DNA of 64,000 nucleotides from Pyrenula massariospora (taxonomy: Eukaryota > Ascomycota > Eurotiomycetes > Pyrenulales > Pyrenulaceae): contig JAGFMI010000003.1 of NCBI GenBank assembly GCA_021030905.1, forward strand, positions 1,612,001 to 1,676,000. Reading direction: 5' to 3'. Below the pieces are notes generated by a model that made no database searches, was not told where the DNA came from, and saw nothing but the letters and a program-made list of their open reading frames with translations. The position numbers and the translations under genes were made by a program. Below are positions 63,836-64,000 of the stretch, piece by piece (position 1 is the first letter of the stretch; the number at the start of each line of letters is the position of its first letter).

Positions 63836-64000
63836 TTAAGCGTCTGGAATCTGCAAGCTCTTGACTCGGAATGGGTCTGCGACTTCGTCGACCCACGGCT
63901 TCTTCTCCCCTAGCACACAAGTAGATCGGGCTTCTGGGCGTGTTGCTACCAGAAACTTTTCCGCAACTTGCTGCAAATCTTTCTGGGTCACGTCAAGGAG
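63836..64000 (-). CDS. C-terminal end of a presequence-protease-like M16 peptidase (partial)
   Basis: The minus-strand frame enters from the right window edge and stops at 63838-63836 (TAA), giving the last 54 residues. It begins LLDVTQKDLQQVAEKFLVAT, then has VLGEKKPWVDEVADPFRVKS, and ends LQIPDA. The V-T-x-x-D-L-x-x-V-A-E-K-F/Y-L pattern followed by a GEKKPW strand is how mitochondrial Cym1/PreP-type M16 metalloproteases end. Those enzymes degrade cleaved targeting peptides in the matrix. The catalytic part lies outside the window, so the assignment rests on a short tail. Another M16 family member is possible. Confidence 0.5.
   Translation of the reverse strand, partial: LLDVTQKDLQQVAEKFLVATRPEARSTCVLGEKKPWVDEVADPFRVKSLQIPDA

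Overview
The window is ordinary nuclear DNA of a filamentous ascomycete (Pezizomycotina). The support is short GT-AG introns (mostly 48-107 nt), families restricted to or typical of this group (Sfk1-type membrane protein, Gpi10, fungal bZIP, secreted GH5 enzymes, GPI-anchored Ala-Pro wall protein), and about one gene per 2.4 kb on both strands. The class cannot be fixed from sequence alone. The secreted enzymes and cysteine-rich proteins would fit a plant- or litter-associated fungus. I see no tRNA or rRNA gene, no CRISPR array, and no recognisable transposon or virus-like element.

Layout. 0-5 kb: the 3' part of a C2H2 zinc-finger factor, then a bZIP-like protein with a Tyr/Gly/Ser-rich tail. 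6-11.3 kb: a zinc alcohol dehydrogenase and an F-BAR/DEP/RhoGAP protein (Rgd2-like). 12-19 kb: replication licensing factor Cdc6 on the minus strand, divergent from a UBA-UAS-UIM-UBX protein, then a Ste20/GCK kinase. 19.9-27.7 kb: a patch rich in secreted products (two different GH5 hydrolases and an 8-cysteine small secreted protein) with an Sfk1-like membrane protein. 29.4-36.9 kb: a tiny basic protein, a 1496-residue Yor1-type ABC transporter, and a 189-residue secreted protein. 38.6-47.2 kb: an ArfGAP-UBA protein, GPI mannosyltransferase III (Gpi10), and ornithine aminotransferase. 48.9-55.3 kb: five plus-strand genes of mostly unknown function, including a tail-anchored-looking membrane protein and a GPI-anchored wall protein. 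56-64 kb: a CobW GTPase, a family-16 methyltransferase, a disordered fungal protein, ornithine decarboxylase, and the 3' end of what looks like a presequence protease.

The genes form no operon or biosynthetic cluster. Links worth noting: ornithine aminotransferase and ornithine decarboxylase compete for the same substrate and lie 14 kb apart; GPI anchor synthesis and a GPI-anchored protein are both present; Cdc6 has a dense MBF/E2F-type promoter cluster. Across 22 introns I could place, every 5' splice site has G at +5 although four have unusual GTY starts, and six 3' splice sites end in AAG. The items most worth a second look are a RhoGAP domain that seems to lack its arginine finger, a 17-nt microexon in the ArfGAP zinc finger, a stop-free 51-nt intron beside the catalytic lysine of ornithine decarboxylase, and a small basic gene with a repeat-rich leader. 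I did not find a clear new biological system.
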